The position numbers and the translations under genes are program-made. This document shows positions 31,376 to 38,869 of a DNA stretch of 44,623 bases, piece by piece. Numbering within the stretch: position 1 is the first letter of the stretch; the number at the start of each line of letters is the position of its first letter. Source of the stretch: Bacteroidales bacterium (GTDB lineage Bacteria; Bacteroidota; Bacteroidia; Bacteroidales; P3); NCBI GenBank assembly GCA_017448905.1, contig JAFSKP010000005.1:1-44623 (forward strand). Direction: 5' to 3'. The notes under the pieces are model-generated. The model worked only from the letters and a program-made list of their open reading frames with translations, made no database searches and was not told where the DNA came from.

Positions 31376-32802
31376 CATTTGAAGAACCTCTCCTCGAAAC
31401 CCAGGAGGTAAAGCCGTTCGGTGGCTCGCGTCAGGGCGGTGTAAAGCCAACGCAGGTAGTCGCGCGACAACATGTCGTCGGGCAGGAAGCCCTGGTCGAC
31501 GAAGACCACCGGCCACTGTCCGCCCTGTGTCTTATGGCATGTCAGTGCGTATGCAAACTTCACCTGGATGGCATTGAAATAAGGATTGTTGCGCACGGCG
31601 TTCAGACGTTCGGCCTTGGTAGGAAGGTCGGCATAATCGGCCATCACCTCTGTGAAGAGGCGTTGCGACTCGTCGTGGGTGAGCGAGGGCGACTCCGAAT
31701 GGAGAGCTTCGAGCAGGAGCTTGCACTCGACTGGCGGCACGTCAGCATAGTCAACGAAGCGTAGCGTTGCATCGACGAAATGGAAACCGTAGAGCTCCTG
31801 GTAGTGGCGTGCAGCAAGAACCTCCACGATGTCGCCGTTTGCGATGAAACCCATATCGGCATCATCGTCGAGCCAGTAGTAGTTGTTCTTCACCACCATA
31901 AGGTAGTCGCCCGTGCCTATCTCGTCATCACGGTAAAGCACGCGGCTACGTACCGCCTGGTTGTAGAGGTTGGCACGTTTGTTGCTGCGGCATACAAATA
32001 CAGCACTGTCGAGCCCGCCGTCGGAATACTCGCGGTTGAGCGTCTCCTCGAGGTCCGACCCCTGTAGCCGTATGATGTCGGCGTAGCCATCGGTATCGAA
32101 AAGCGGCAGTTCCACCTCGTCATAATCCTCCATTGCCGCAATCTTGTCCCTCACCGCGGTGGCGTTGGACAAGATGCCCGACATTTGCTGTTGGCGTACC
32201 ACCTCGGTCAGCTCGGCTTGATGGATGTTGAGGTCGGCGAAGGAACTCATGAAGTTGGCCGAAAGGGCCGGACTGTCGGTGGAACCTACTGGGGGCAGCT
32301 GTGCTGCATCGCCAATGAGCATTAGGCGGCAATGCGACCCCTCGCTGACGAAATCGACAAGGTCTTCGAGCAATGAACGTTGAGCGACAGAGCCTCCCTC
32401 GTCTGGCTGGACACCGATCATCGAGGCTTCGTCGACGATGAAGAGCGTGTAGCTGTACTTGTTCTGAGCCCTCACCGTGCGCGCTGTTCCAGAACCGTCA
32501 ACCAAGGTACGGTATATTTTCTTGTGGATGGTGAAGGCCTGTTTCCCCGAGTAGCCTGAGAGCACTTTGGCGGCACGCCCTGTAGGGGCAAGGAGGAGAG
32601 TCCTTATACGCAGGTGGGGAGCCGCCTTGATGAGTGCAGACACAAGGGATGTCTTGCCCGTGCCGGCATAGCCGCGGAGGATGAATGCCGAGCGGGGATT
32701 GTCGTCGAAAAGGAAGTCGACAATGCTGGCACAGGCCTTGCGCTGGTCGGAGGTAGGCTCATGCGGAAAGAAAGAGAAAATAAGCTGCTCAACGCGTGAC
32801 AT
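31375..32802 (-). CDS. RecD-like superfamily 1B DNA helicase
   Basis: 475 residues. Walker A is RGYAGTGKTS (about residues 43-52), motif Ia LLLAPTGRAAKVL, Walker B LFIVDEASM, motif III LIGDAAQLPPVG, and the C-terminal UvrD_C_2-type domain has FAYALTCHKTQGGQWPVVFVD and YTALTRATERLYLLG. This is the AAA_30/RecD2-like layout of short stand-alone helicases found in Bacteroidota. These are 5'-3' SF1B motors; a role in DNA repair or recombination is inferred from the family only. No recB or recC partner is nearby. The start ATG gives MSRVEQLIFSFFPHEPT, typical of the family, and the secG terminator lies upstream. Confidence 0.92.
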   Translation of the reverse strand: MSRVEQLIFSFFPHEPTSDQRKACASIVDFLFDDNPRSAFILRGYAGTGKTSLVSALIKAAPHLRIRTLLLAPTGRAAKVLSGYSGKQAFTIHKKIYRTLVDGSGTARTVRAQNKYSYTLFIVDEASMIGVQPDEGGSVAQRSLLEDLVDFVSEGSHCRLMLIGDAAQLPPVGSTDSPALSANFMSSFADLNIHQAELTEVVRQQQMSGILSNATAVRDKIAAMEDYDEVELPLFDTDGYADIIRLQGSDLEETLNREYSDGGLDSAVFVCRSNKRANLYNQAVRSRVLYRDDEIGTGDYLMVVKNNYYWLDDDADMGFIANGDIVEVLAARHYQELYGFHFVDATLRFVDYADVPPVECKLLLEALHSESPSLTHDESQRLFTEVMADYADLPTKAERLNAVRNNPYFNAIQVKFAYALTCHKTQGGQWPVVFVDQGFLPDDMLSRDYLRWLYTALTRATERLYLLGFEERFFK

Positions 32803-32847
32803 GCGAACAAAACATTAAAGAAACTGGTACCTCTCGCCTCATCGCAA

Positions 32848-32893
32848 ATAAAAAAAAGAGACTTGCCGCCACTGGGTAACAAATCTCTTTTCT
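32848..32893 (-). terminator. Probable terminator of the secG transcript
   Basis: On the minus strand the sequence reads aagagatttg...caagtctctt with a stem broken by one mismatch, followed by a run of T. The loop is long (about 17 bases), so confidence is moderate. Confidence 0.5.
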
Positions 32894-32927
32894 TTCGACA
32901 CAAACAATAGAATCCAGTTCGGTGCCT

Positions 32928-33275
32928 TTATTGGGCATCCGGGAGCTGTGCGGCCTCCTGGACCGGTTGTCCTCCGCCCAAGGCCTGGGCTGCCGAAGGC
33001 ATCTCCATCTGTTCGGTGCTGACGGCATTCTTCTGTGTCTTGGTCTTCTTGCCACCTCCGATTGTGATGGTTGCTATAAGGCTGAGTACAACCAGCGCGA
33101 TGGCAAGACCCCATGTCAGTTTCTCGAGGAAGTCAGTGGTCTTGCGGACGCCCATAATCTGGTTAGGTGCTGCAAAGTTGGCGGCAAGTCCGCCGCCCTT
33201 AGAGTTCTGGACCAACACAACCAATGCCAACACAATGCTGACAATCAGGATGAGTATTACGATAAAATTGTACAT
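32928..33275 (-). CDS. secG: Protein translocase subunit SecG
   Basis: 115 residues with two membrane segments: MYNFIVILILIVSIVLALVVL at the N-terminus and LTWGLAIALVVLSLIATITI around residues 54-73. Between them is the SecG hallmark LVQNSKGGGLAANF and a loop with RKTTDFLEKLTW. SecG joins SecYE in the inner membrane and helps SecA-driven export. The C-terminal tail is longer than in E. coli and rich in Gln/Ala (GGGQPVQEAAQLPDAQ). It lies 61 bases downstream of the TPR-like gene on the same strand, with heptamer repeats in between. Confidence 0.95.
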   Translation of the reverse strand: MYNFIVILILIVSIVLALVVLVQNSKGGGLAANFAAPNQIMGVRKTTDFLEKLTWGLAIALVVLSLIATITIGGGKKTKTQKNAVSTEQMEMPSAAQALGGGQPVQEAAQLPDAQ

Positions 33276-33279
33276 ATAA

Positions 33280-33307
33280 AGTTTAAGGTTTAAAGTTTAA
33301 CGTTTAT
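33280..33307. repeat. AGTTTAA-type 7-bp tandem repeat before secG
   Basis: Four units on the plus strand (agtttaa, ggtttaa, agtttaa, cgtttat), lying four bases upstream of the secG start codon on the minus strand. It is the same heptamer as at 36059-36093 and 16673-16686. Confidence 0.8.
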
Positions 33308-33336
33308 GGGATTTCAGGTGAGGATAGCTGTGGGAG

Positions 33337-34005
33337 TTACTTTTTATTGTTTTCAAGTTTCATTTTCAGTTCTGAGATACGAATTGCAAAAGTACTGTTT
33401 TTTTCGGGATTACGAGTAATTAATTTTTCATATATCGCTATAGCACGGTCGTAACGGCCTTGCTTTTCGAAGATAACTGCCATAGTTTCAGTATCAAGCG
33501 AATCATCTTGTTGTATACTCTTTTTGCCGAGATCCTCGACCGAGACGGCAGGTGCCGAGCCTAAATCTTCAGGTTTGTAGTTGCCCGTTTCGAGGAATTT
33601 GGAGAGAATCACGCTCTTGGGAGCAGTCTTGAAAGAAACCTCCTGGTAGGCATTGATTTCCCTCATGATGTCGAACGAAGAGCTGTCATCGACTGCGAAC
33701 TCCTGTTCCTTTGCCTTCTCCACCTGTTGTTTGGTTTTGAGGTCTGATGCCGACTGTATCTCGGTGAGGGTGACATGCTGGAGATAGTCGGCGAAACGGC
33801 TTGTGTCGGTGAGATAAAGTCCCAGACGGGGCAGGAAGCGGCTTTGCCAGTTCGATGTGGCTGTGGCCTTGTCGCTGAGGATGTCCATCATCTGGAGCAG
33901 GGCGCAGTAAGGGAAGCGGTTTTTCTCGGCCTGGATTTCCGACTTGTCGGTCATCGAATAGCTGCAGAGGTCTTCGAGTTTGACATTAAATGCTGATTTC
34001 TCCAT
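33337..34005 (-). CDS. TPR-type protein encoded upstream of secG
   Basis: 222 residues without a signal peptide or membrane segment, so probably cytosolic. The C-terminal 60 residues resemble a single tetratricopeptide repeat (TMAVIFEKQGRYDRAIAIYEKLITRNPEKNS, then FAIRISELKMKLENNKK). The N-terminal part (LEDLCSYSMTDKSEIQAEKNRFPYCALLQMM) is of a type I associate with proteins encoded next to secG in Bacteroidales, but its function is unknown. It has its own -7 box and is likely cotranscribed with secG. Confidence 0.85.
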   Translation of the reverse strand: MEKSAFNVKLEDLCSYSMTDKSEIQAEKNRFPYCALLQMMDILSDKATATSNWQSRFLPRLGLYLTDTSRFADYLQHVTLTEIQSASDLKTKQQVEKAKEQEFAVDDSSSFDIMREINAYQEVSFKTAPKSVILSKFLETGNYKPEDLGSAPAVSVEDLGKKSIQQDDSLDTETMAVIFEKQGRYDRAIAIYEKLITRNPEKNSTFAIRISELKMKLENNKK

Positions 34006-34040
34006 TATTTTGCCAATTAAGGTTCCAAAAATTCAAAATG

Positions 34041-34048
34041 CAAATGTA
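34041..34048 (-). promoter_or_regulatory. Candidate -7 box (TACATTTG) for the TPR-secG genes
   Basis: On the minus strand TACATTTG, a full match to TAnnTTTG, 36 bases upstream of the start codon. No clean TTTG box is seen upstream. Confidence 0.5.
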
Positions 34049-34171
34049 CATACTTTTTTCGGAATATGATAAAAGGGATTAAAAAAAATATTTTTATCTT
34101 TAATTTTCAACAGATTAACAAAAATATAACAAAGTTTTTAACAAAAAGAGTCGTTATTTGGTTTTTTTGTG

Positions 34172-34179
34172 TACTTTTG
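34172..34179 (+). promoter_or_regulatory. Candidate -7 box (TACTTTTG) for rpmH
   Basis: Full match to TAnnTTTG, 22 bases before the rpmH ATG, so the leader would be very short. The upstream TTTG box is not at standard spacing. Confidence 0.55.
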
Positions 34180-34201
34180 CACTTCCAAAAAATGAGTAAA
34201 A

Positions 34202-34348
34202 ATGAAGAGAACATTTCAACCATCACGCAGAAAAAGAGCAAATAAGCACGGTTTCCGTCAGAGAATGTCGACGGCAAATGGTCGCAAAGTTCTGGCAGCA
34301 CGTCGCAGAAAAGGCAGAAAGAAACTGACCGTTTCCGACGAGCGATAA
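34202..34348 (+). CDS. rpmH: Ribosomal protein bL34
   Basis: 48 residues, short enough to be missed by length filters. The translation starts [19 protein letters not shown] and goes on with [21 protein letters not shown], the full bL34 signature (KRTFQPS, HGFRxRM, GRxVLxxRRxKGRxxL). It is a very basic protein of the large ribosomal subunit. The ATG lies 22 bases after a TAnnTTTG box. The terminator at 34510-34540 closes the transcript, after a diverged copy of the hairpin repeat. No rnpA or yidC follows, unlike the usual arrangement in many other phyla. Confidence 0.97.
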   Translation: MKRTFQPSRRKRANKHGFRQRMSTANGRKVLAARRRKGRKKLTVSDER

Positions 34349-34372
34349 GGAAAAGACCGTTTCGGAGAAAGG

Positions 34373-34442
34373 AACGTTTTCGATAAGCCGAGAGGAGAGG
34401 GCAAATCACGCAGTGTTTGCACTATCCCGAGGCGAGAAAACG
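34373..34442. repeat. Third, diverged copy of the hairpin repeat after rpmH
   Basis: Same ends as the pair at 22169-22298 (AACGTTTTCGATAAGCCGA at the left, GAGGCGAGAAAACG at the right). A different inner sequence still folds: GGGCAAAtCAC-gca-GTGTTTGC with CCC further on. Conserved ends with a replaced but still paired centre suggest the fold matters. Confidence 0.75.
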
Positions 34443-34509
34443 GAATCTTGAAAAGAAACGACAGTGCCGGTTTCCGCAAAATGCGGAACCGCTTTGCCAA
34501 CAACGAGGA

Positions 34510-34540
34510 GAAGTATTGTGTGCAATACTTCTTTTTTTTT
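34510..34540 (+). terminator. Intrinsic terminator of the rpmH transcript
   Basis: Perfect 9-bp stem gaagtattg / caatacttc, loop tgtg, then nine T. It lies 160 bases after the rpmH stop, directly before the 9-bp repeat tract. Confidence 0.9.
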
Positions 34541-34546
34541 AAAAGC

Positions 34547-34627
34547 TCTAGACTATCTAGACCATCTAGACTATCTAGACTATCTGGACCATCTAGACTA
34601 TCTAGACCATCTAGACCATCTAGAAAA
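34547..34627. repeat. TCTAGA-type 9-bp tandem repeat before rlmD
   Basis: Eight full units of tctagacta/tctagacca (one is tctggacca) plus a ninth tctagaaaa, the longest tract of this family in the window. It ends 11 bases before the rlmD ATG. Confidence 0.93.
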
Positions 34628-34638
34628 ATAATGACAAG

Positions 34639-36054
34639 ATGTCAAGGCTGAAAAAAGAAATCATCATCTACGACGTCACTGTTGACGATGCCGGTGCCGA
34701 AGGCAACGCCATCGTCAGGCTTGACGGAATGGTCGTCTTCGTGCCGTTTGCGGTTCCAGGCGATGTCATTGACTTGAAGTTATTCAAGAAGAAGAAGAAC
34801 TATGCCGAGGGGCGGGTTCTGACATTGAAGAAGCCTTCGCATCTCCGCGTGGAGCCCGTATGCGGCCATTTCGGCACCTGCGGGGGATGCAAATGGCAGA
34901 TGATGCAATACGAGGCGCAGCTGCACTATAAACAGCAGCAAGTACGAGACAACCTGGAGCGCCTCGGCCATATCGATGCCACCCGGATGCAACCCATATG
35001 CGGTTCATCGAGGACGCTCGGTTACCGCAACAAGCTGGAGTTCACCTTCTCCAACAAACGCTGGCTTGCTGCCGGCGACACAAGGCTAGCCGATGACCCT
35101 GGAGCCGTGGGATTCCACGTGCCTCAAGTCTTCGACAAGGTGCTGCCCATAGAGTGGTGTCATTTGCAGCAGGAGCCCTCGAACGCCATCCGCAATGCCC
35201 TACGCGACTATGCCCTCGAACATCATCTGCCGTTCTACGACATACGCAACCACAAGGGATATCTCCGCAACCTGGTGATACGCAACAGCAGCACCGGCGA
35301 ACTGATGGTCATCGTCATCGTCGCCGAGGAACGTCCCGAATGGCTCTCGCCGATGATGGAATTCCTGAAGGTGACGTTCCCCGCCATCACGTCGCTTTTC
35401 TACATCGTCAACAGCAAGCTCAACGACAGCTACGGAGACCTGCAGCCACAGTTGTACAGCGGACAGGGCTACATCACCGAGCAGATGCCACGCCTTGGCG
35501 GCGGCGAACCACTCCGTTTCCGCATCAATCCCAAGTCATTCTATCAGACAAACTCCGAACAAGCCTACAAGCTTTACAGCGTCGTGGCAGACTTCGCCGA
35601 ACTAAAAGGCGGCGAGACCCTCTACGACCTCTACACCGGCACGGGAACAATAGCGCAGTTTGTGGCAGCACGATGCAGCAAAGTGGTGGGCATCGAATAT
35701 GTAGAGGAAGCCATCGTCGACGCCCGTGCCAATGCTGCTGCCAACGGCTTCGGCAACTGCACCTTCTATGCCGGCGACATGGCCAAGGTGCTCACCGATG
35801 AGTTCGTCGACGCCAACGGGCGACCCGACGTGGTCATCACCGACCCTCCTCGCGCGGGCATGCACGACAAGGTGGTGGAGCAGCTGCTGAACATGGAGAC
35901 GCCTCGGATAGTGTATGTCAGCTGCAACCCTGCGACACAGGCTCGCGACCTTGCCCTGCTGGCAGCAAAGTATGACGTCGGACGGATCCAACCCGTCGAC
36001 ATGTTCCCACACACACATCATGTCGAGAACGTTGCAGAACTGCTTTTGAGATAA
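34639..36054 (+). CDS. rlmD: 23S rRNA (uracil-C5)-methyltransferase of the RlmD/RumA type
   Basis: 471 residues. An N-terminal TRAM domain (about residues 6-62) is followed by iron-sulfur cluster cysteines Cys75, Cys81 and Cys84 (VCGHFGTCGGC) with Cys174 (EWCHLQ) as the likely fourth ligand. The SAM-binding domain has LYDLYTGTGTIAQF and VITDPPRAGM, and the catalytic Cys429 lies in YVSCNPATQARDLALL. The family forms m5U in 23S rRNA (U1939 for RlmD) or tRNA (TrmA-type paralogues in some phyla). The presence of TRAM and the Fe-S site favours RlmD. The exact target base is inferred. Confidence 0.92.
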   Translation: MSRLKKEIIIYDVTVDDAGAEGNAIVRLDGMVVFVPFAVPGDVIDLKLFKKKKNYAEGRVLTLKKPSHLRVEPVCGHFGTCGGCKWQMMQYEAQLHYKQQQVRDNLERLGHIDATRMQPICGSSRTLGYRNKLEFTFSNKRWLAAGDTRLADDPGAVGFHVPQVFDKVLPIEWCHLQQEPSNAIRNALRDYALEHHLPFYDIRNHKGYLRNLVIRNSSTGELMVIVIVAEERPEWLSPMMEFLKVTFPAITSLFYIVNSKLNDSYGDLQPQLYSGQGYITEQMPRLGGGEPLRFRINPKSFYQTNSEQAYKLYSVVADFAELKGGETLYDLYTGTGTIAQFVAARCSKVVGIEYVEEAIVDARANAAANGFGNCTFYAGDMAKVLTDEFVDANGRPDVVITDPPRAGMHDKVVEQLLNMETPRIVYVSCNPATQARDLALLAAKYDVGRIQPVDMFPHTHHVENVAELLLR

Positions 36055-36058
36055 ATAA

Positions 36059-36093
36059 AGTTTAAAGTTTATAGTTTAAAGTTTATAGTTTAA
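36059..36093. repeat. AGTTTAA/AGTTTAT 7-bp tandem repeat after rlmD
   Basis: Five alternating heptamers (agtttaa, agtttat, agtttaa, agtttat, agtttaa) beginning five bases after the rlmD stop. In contrast to the other tracts it is far (about 200 bases) from the next start codon. The 36094-36297 remainder holds the promoter of the next gene. Confidence 0.9.
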
Positions 36094-36180
36094 AGAGTTT
36101 CTCTTGCTCATTATCAGCAAAATAATCATAAAGATTGTAACAACTTGTTTTTTTATTATTACCAATTAAAAAAAAACTAT

Positions 36181-36188
36181 TATCTTTG
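36181..36188 (+). promoter_or_regulatory. Candidate -7 box (TATCTTTG) for the T9SS cargo gene
   Basis: Full match to TAnnTTTG, 110 bases before the ATG at 36298. It supports the shorter start for that gene, because an upstream in-frame start at 36145 would precede the promoter. Confidence 0.6.
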
Positions 36189-36297
36189 CATGTTGATAAG
36201 TTGCGTCACAAGTGTGCAGATTACCAACAAAACACCTGACATACAGCTTCTTAAAGAAATTAACAACAAAAAAAGTAATAATACAAATTACACGAAG

Positions 36298-37698
36298 ATG
36301 AAAAAAAGAGTATTCTTCTTACTTTTGGTCGCACTGATGATGCCCTGGGCAATGAAAGCACAGGTCAACACCGCGGTACACATCGACAGCACCCTCTCGA
36401 AATGCGACAGCTACACTTGGAATGTCACAGGGGCAACCTACACCTCCGACACTGTCGTGGTGCATGTGAGCGGCGACACCCTCTACATTCTGGACCTCAC
36501 CATCAACCAGAGTGTCAACAACGTTGTAACAGAGCCAATCGATGGCGGATGCACCTACCAGTGGGGCAACGAGACAATCACCACCAGCGGCACACACACC
36601 AAGACATTCACATCGCAGGGAGGATGCGACAGTACGGTGACCATCACCTTGACATTGAGCGATACCGCCACTGCCAACCGCGCAGTTACGGCATGCGACA
36701 CTTATGTGTTCTACGGGCAGACATATACCGCGTCGGGTACGTACACCATCACCGACAGCACGTCGAACGCCAACTGTGACTCTATCATCACAATCAACCT
36801 CACCATCAAACCAATCGAGAACAGAAACTACGACTCGACTGTTGTGGCCTGCGAGAAATTTAATTGGAAATGGTATGCTCGTGGTACAGAGACCGAAGTC
36901 ACAGTGGATGGAACAGTAATCACTTCGGAAGCCTATTCCAACCTGAACGAAGCCAACAGACAGCTTTTCCACCCCCGCACCGCAGAACGCTGCTACGACA
37001 GCCTGGTGACCGTCACCTTCAACATAAGGAAGAGCCAGTACTTCGTCCACCAAAAACTGGCTTGCGATGAATATAGCTATTCCTTCTCGGTCAACGACAG
37101 CGACACCACCACCATCGACACAACACTCTACTACACCTTTTCGAAAACCGACACCATCCGCTTTGCAGGATTGGCATCCAACGGCTGCGACTCCATTCTC
37201 GTCACCAACATAACGATAGCCCACAGCCCTGTGGTCACCATTTCGGGCGACCTGCGTGTAAAACCCAACTCCGATGTCACCCTCCATGTCAGCAGTGACC
37301 AGCCTGCCGTACGCTTCACCTGGTCAGACGGCAGCACCGACACCGTCTTCACCCGCAGCAATGTCACCGAGAACTTCGATGTCTACGCCAAAGGGGTAAA
37401 CAACACCACCGGCTGTGAACACACGTCATACGTCACCGTCCTCGTCAACCAGGGCATCGACATGGCTGATGCCGACGCCATAAGCATCTACCCCAATCCA
37501 ACCAGCGCTCGTATCAACATCAGCAGCAACGAAGCCGTAAAGAACATCACCGTCTTCAACGTCAACGGACAACAGATGATCTGTGCCAAGAATACCGACA
37601 GCATCGACCTCGGAAGCCTTGCCAAAGGCACCTATATGGTCCGTGTTGACCTCGCAAGCGGCAAAGTGGTCACCCGCACCGTCGTACTCTCCAAATAG
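36298..37698 (+). CDS. Secreted T9SS cargo protein with repeated Cys-rich modules
   Basis: 466 residues from the ATG at 36298, the start with a real signal peptide (MKKRVFFLLLVALMMPWAMKA, cleaved before QVNTAV). The frame is open to 36145, but that would put 51 non-secretory residues in front. The mature part has about five imperfect modules of the kind CDSYTWNVTGATYTSD, CTYQWGNETITTSGTHT, CDTYVFYGQTYTASGTYT, each closed by CDSTVTITLTL or CDSIITINLTI. The last 75 residues are a type A T9SS sorting domain (ISIYPNPTSARINIS, ITVFNVNGQQM, GTYMVRVDLASGKVVTRTVVL). The protein should cross the outer membrane through T9SS. The function is unknown. Confidence 0.88.
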   Translation: MKKRVFFLLLVALMMPWAMKAQVNTAVHIDSTLSKCDSYTWNVTGATYTSDTVVVHVSGDTLYILDLTINQSVNNVVTEPIDGGCTYQWGNETITTSGTHTKTFTSQGGCDSTVTITLTLSDTATANRAVTACDTYVFYGQTYTASGTYTITDSTSNANCDSIITINLTIKPIENRNYDSTVVACEKFNWKWYARGTETEVTVDGTVITSEAYSNLNEANRQLFHPRTAERCYDSLVTVTFNIRKSQYFVHQKLACDEYSYSFSVNDSDTTTIDTTLYYTFSKTDTIRFAGLASNGCDSILVTNITIAHSPVVTISGDLRVKPNSDVTLHVSSDQPAVRFTWSDGSTDTVFTRSNVTENFDVYAKGVNNTTGCEHTSYVTVLVNQGIDMADADAISIYPNPTSARINISSNEAVKNITVFNVNGQQMICAKNTDSIDLGSLAKGTYMVRVDLASGKVVTRTVVLSK

Positions 37699-37721
37699 GA
37701 AGCCTATGAGAAAAGAGATAG

Positions 37722-37750
37722 AAAGCGTCCGGCAAAGACCGGACGCTTTT
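37722..37750 (+). terminator. Intrinsic terminator after the T9SS cargo gene
   Basis: Perfect 11-bp stem aaagcgtccgg / ccggacgcttt, loop caaaga, T run. It lies directly upstream of apbE, whose transcript must then begin within about 25 bases of the hairpin or arise by read-through. Confidence 0.88.
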
Positions 37751-37773
37751 AGTTTTGCTTGACACACACCAAA

Positions 37774-38859
37774 ATGAGACAAAAAGGCATATACTCCATA
37801 CTTATAATCGGCACATTGCTAACCTCAGGATGCCGCAACACTGGGCGCGAAGAACCATTCCGTCTGCGCGGCGAGGCACAAGGCACCTACTATTCCATCA
37901 TCTACTACGACACCCTGCAACGCGACATGAGGCATGACATCGACTCCCTGCTCGACGCTTTCGACATGACAGCATCGCTATGGAAGGAAGAATCTCTGCT
38001 GCGGCAGGTGAACGACAACCACGACAGCATCGTCAACCAGGACTTCGCCAACCTCGTAGAGATATCACGCACGATGTACGACCACAGTGGCGGCACGTTC
38101 GACTGCACTGTCGGCAAACTGGTGAATGCCTGGGGCTTCGGTTTTGCAAAGAGAGAAGAGATGACAGACCAAAAAATCGACAGCCTGTTGCAGTATGTGG
38201 GACAGCAACCCACCATAATCAACGATGACAACGGCCGGCTTATAGTGCGCAAAGCCACGCCGGAGAGCAGCATCGACTTCAACGCCGTAGCGCAAGGCTA
38301 CAGCACTGACATGGTATGCAAATACTTCGACAGTCAAGGAATAAGCGACTATCTGGTCGACATCGGCGGCGAGGTATACGCCAAGGGAAACAAGGCCGAC
38401 GGCACGGCGTGGAGTGTCGGCATTGAACGTCCGGCAGAGAACATGTACAGCAGCCCTGAGGTTGAAACCACCATCGAATTGCGCGACATGGCAGTGGTGA
38501 CCTCAGGCAACTACCGTAAGTATTATGAGAAGGACGGCATACGCTACTCACACACCATCGACCCGCACACCGGCCGTCCCGTGGAGCACACGCTGCTCAG
38601 CGTTACCGTGGTAGACCGGAAAACATGGCGTGCCGACGCCATGGCGACGGCATTCATGGTCATGGGGCTTGAACGTGCCAAACAGTTCATAGCAGACCAT
38701 GCCGACGACCCTGGCACACAAGCCGTCTTCTTCATCTACGGCGACAAAGAGGGTTACAAGACCTACGCCACAGAAGGCTTTAAAGAACTTGTAAAAAAAA
38801 CCAAATCTAGAAAGTCTAGAGAATCTAGACCATCTAGAGAATCTGGATCATCTAGATAG
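37774..38859 (+). CDS. apbE: FAD:protein FMN transferase ApbE (lipoprotein), C-terminus made of repeat DNA
   Basis: 361 residues from the ATG at 37774. The lipoprotein signal has lipobox LTSGC (Cys20). Family motifs: GGTFDCTVGKLVNAWGFG, DFNAVAQGYSTDMV, YLVDIGGEVYAKG, TSGNYRKYYEKDG, HTIDPHTGRPVEH and the Mg-binding region RADAMATAFMVMG. ApbE attaches FMN to Thr/Ser of periplasmic or membrane proteins such as NqrB, NqrC and RnfG. The normal C-terminal sequence ends at about YATEGFKELVKKTK (residue 344). The last 17 residues, SRKSRESRPSRESGSSR, and the TAG stop are read from the 9-bp TCTAGA repeat tract. Each unit codes for Ser-Arg-X or Ser-Gly-X, so the tail is strongly basic. Its effect on the protein is unknown. 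Confidence 0.93.
   Translation: MRQKGIYSILIIGTLLTSGCRNTGREEPFRLRGEAQGTYYSIIYYDTLQRDMRHDIDSLLDAFDMTASLWKEESLLRQVNDNHDSIVNQDFANLVEISRTMYDHSGGTFDCTVGKLVNAWGFGFAKREEMTDQKIDSLLQYVGQQPTIINDDNGRLIVRKATPESSIDFNAVAQGYSTDMVCKYFDSQGISDYLVDIGGEVYAKGNKADGTAWSVGIERPAENMYSSPEVETTIELRDMAVVTSGNYRKYYEKDGIRYSHTIDPHTGRPVEHTLLSVTVVDRKTWRADAMATAFMVMGLERAKQFIADHADDPGTQAVFFIYGDKEGYKTYATEGFKELVKKTKSRKSRESRPSRESGSSR
38806..38859. repeat. TCTAGA-type 9-bp tandem repeat inside the end of apbE
   Basis: Six units: tctagaaag, tctagagaa, tctagacca, tctagagaa, tctggatca, tctagatag. The TAG stop of apbE is the last triplet of the sixth unit. The tract ends 10 bases before the yicC ATG. Confidence 0.95.
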
Positions 38860-38869
38860 AAAAAAAATC

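Noticed and set aside
34448..34651. 67-codon open frame with a Ser-Arg-rich end across the rpmH terminator and 9-bp repeats
   Set aside because: It runs through a perfect terminator hairpin, reads repeat DNA, and overlaps the rlmD start; no sign of a real product.
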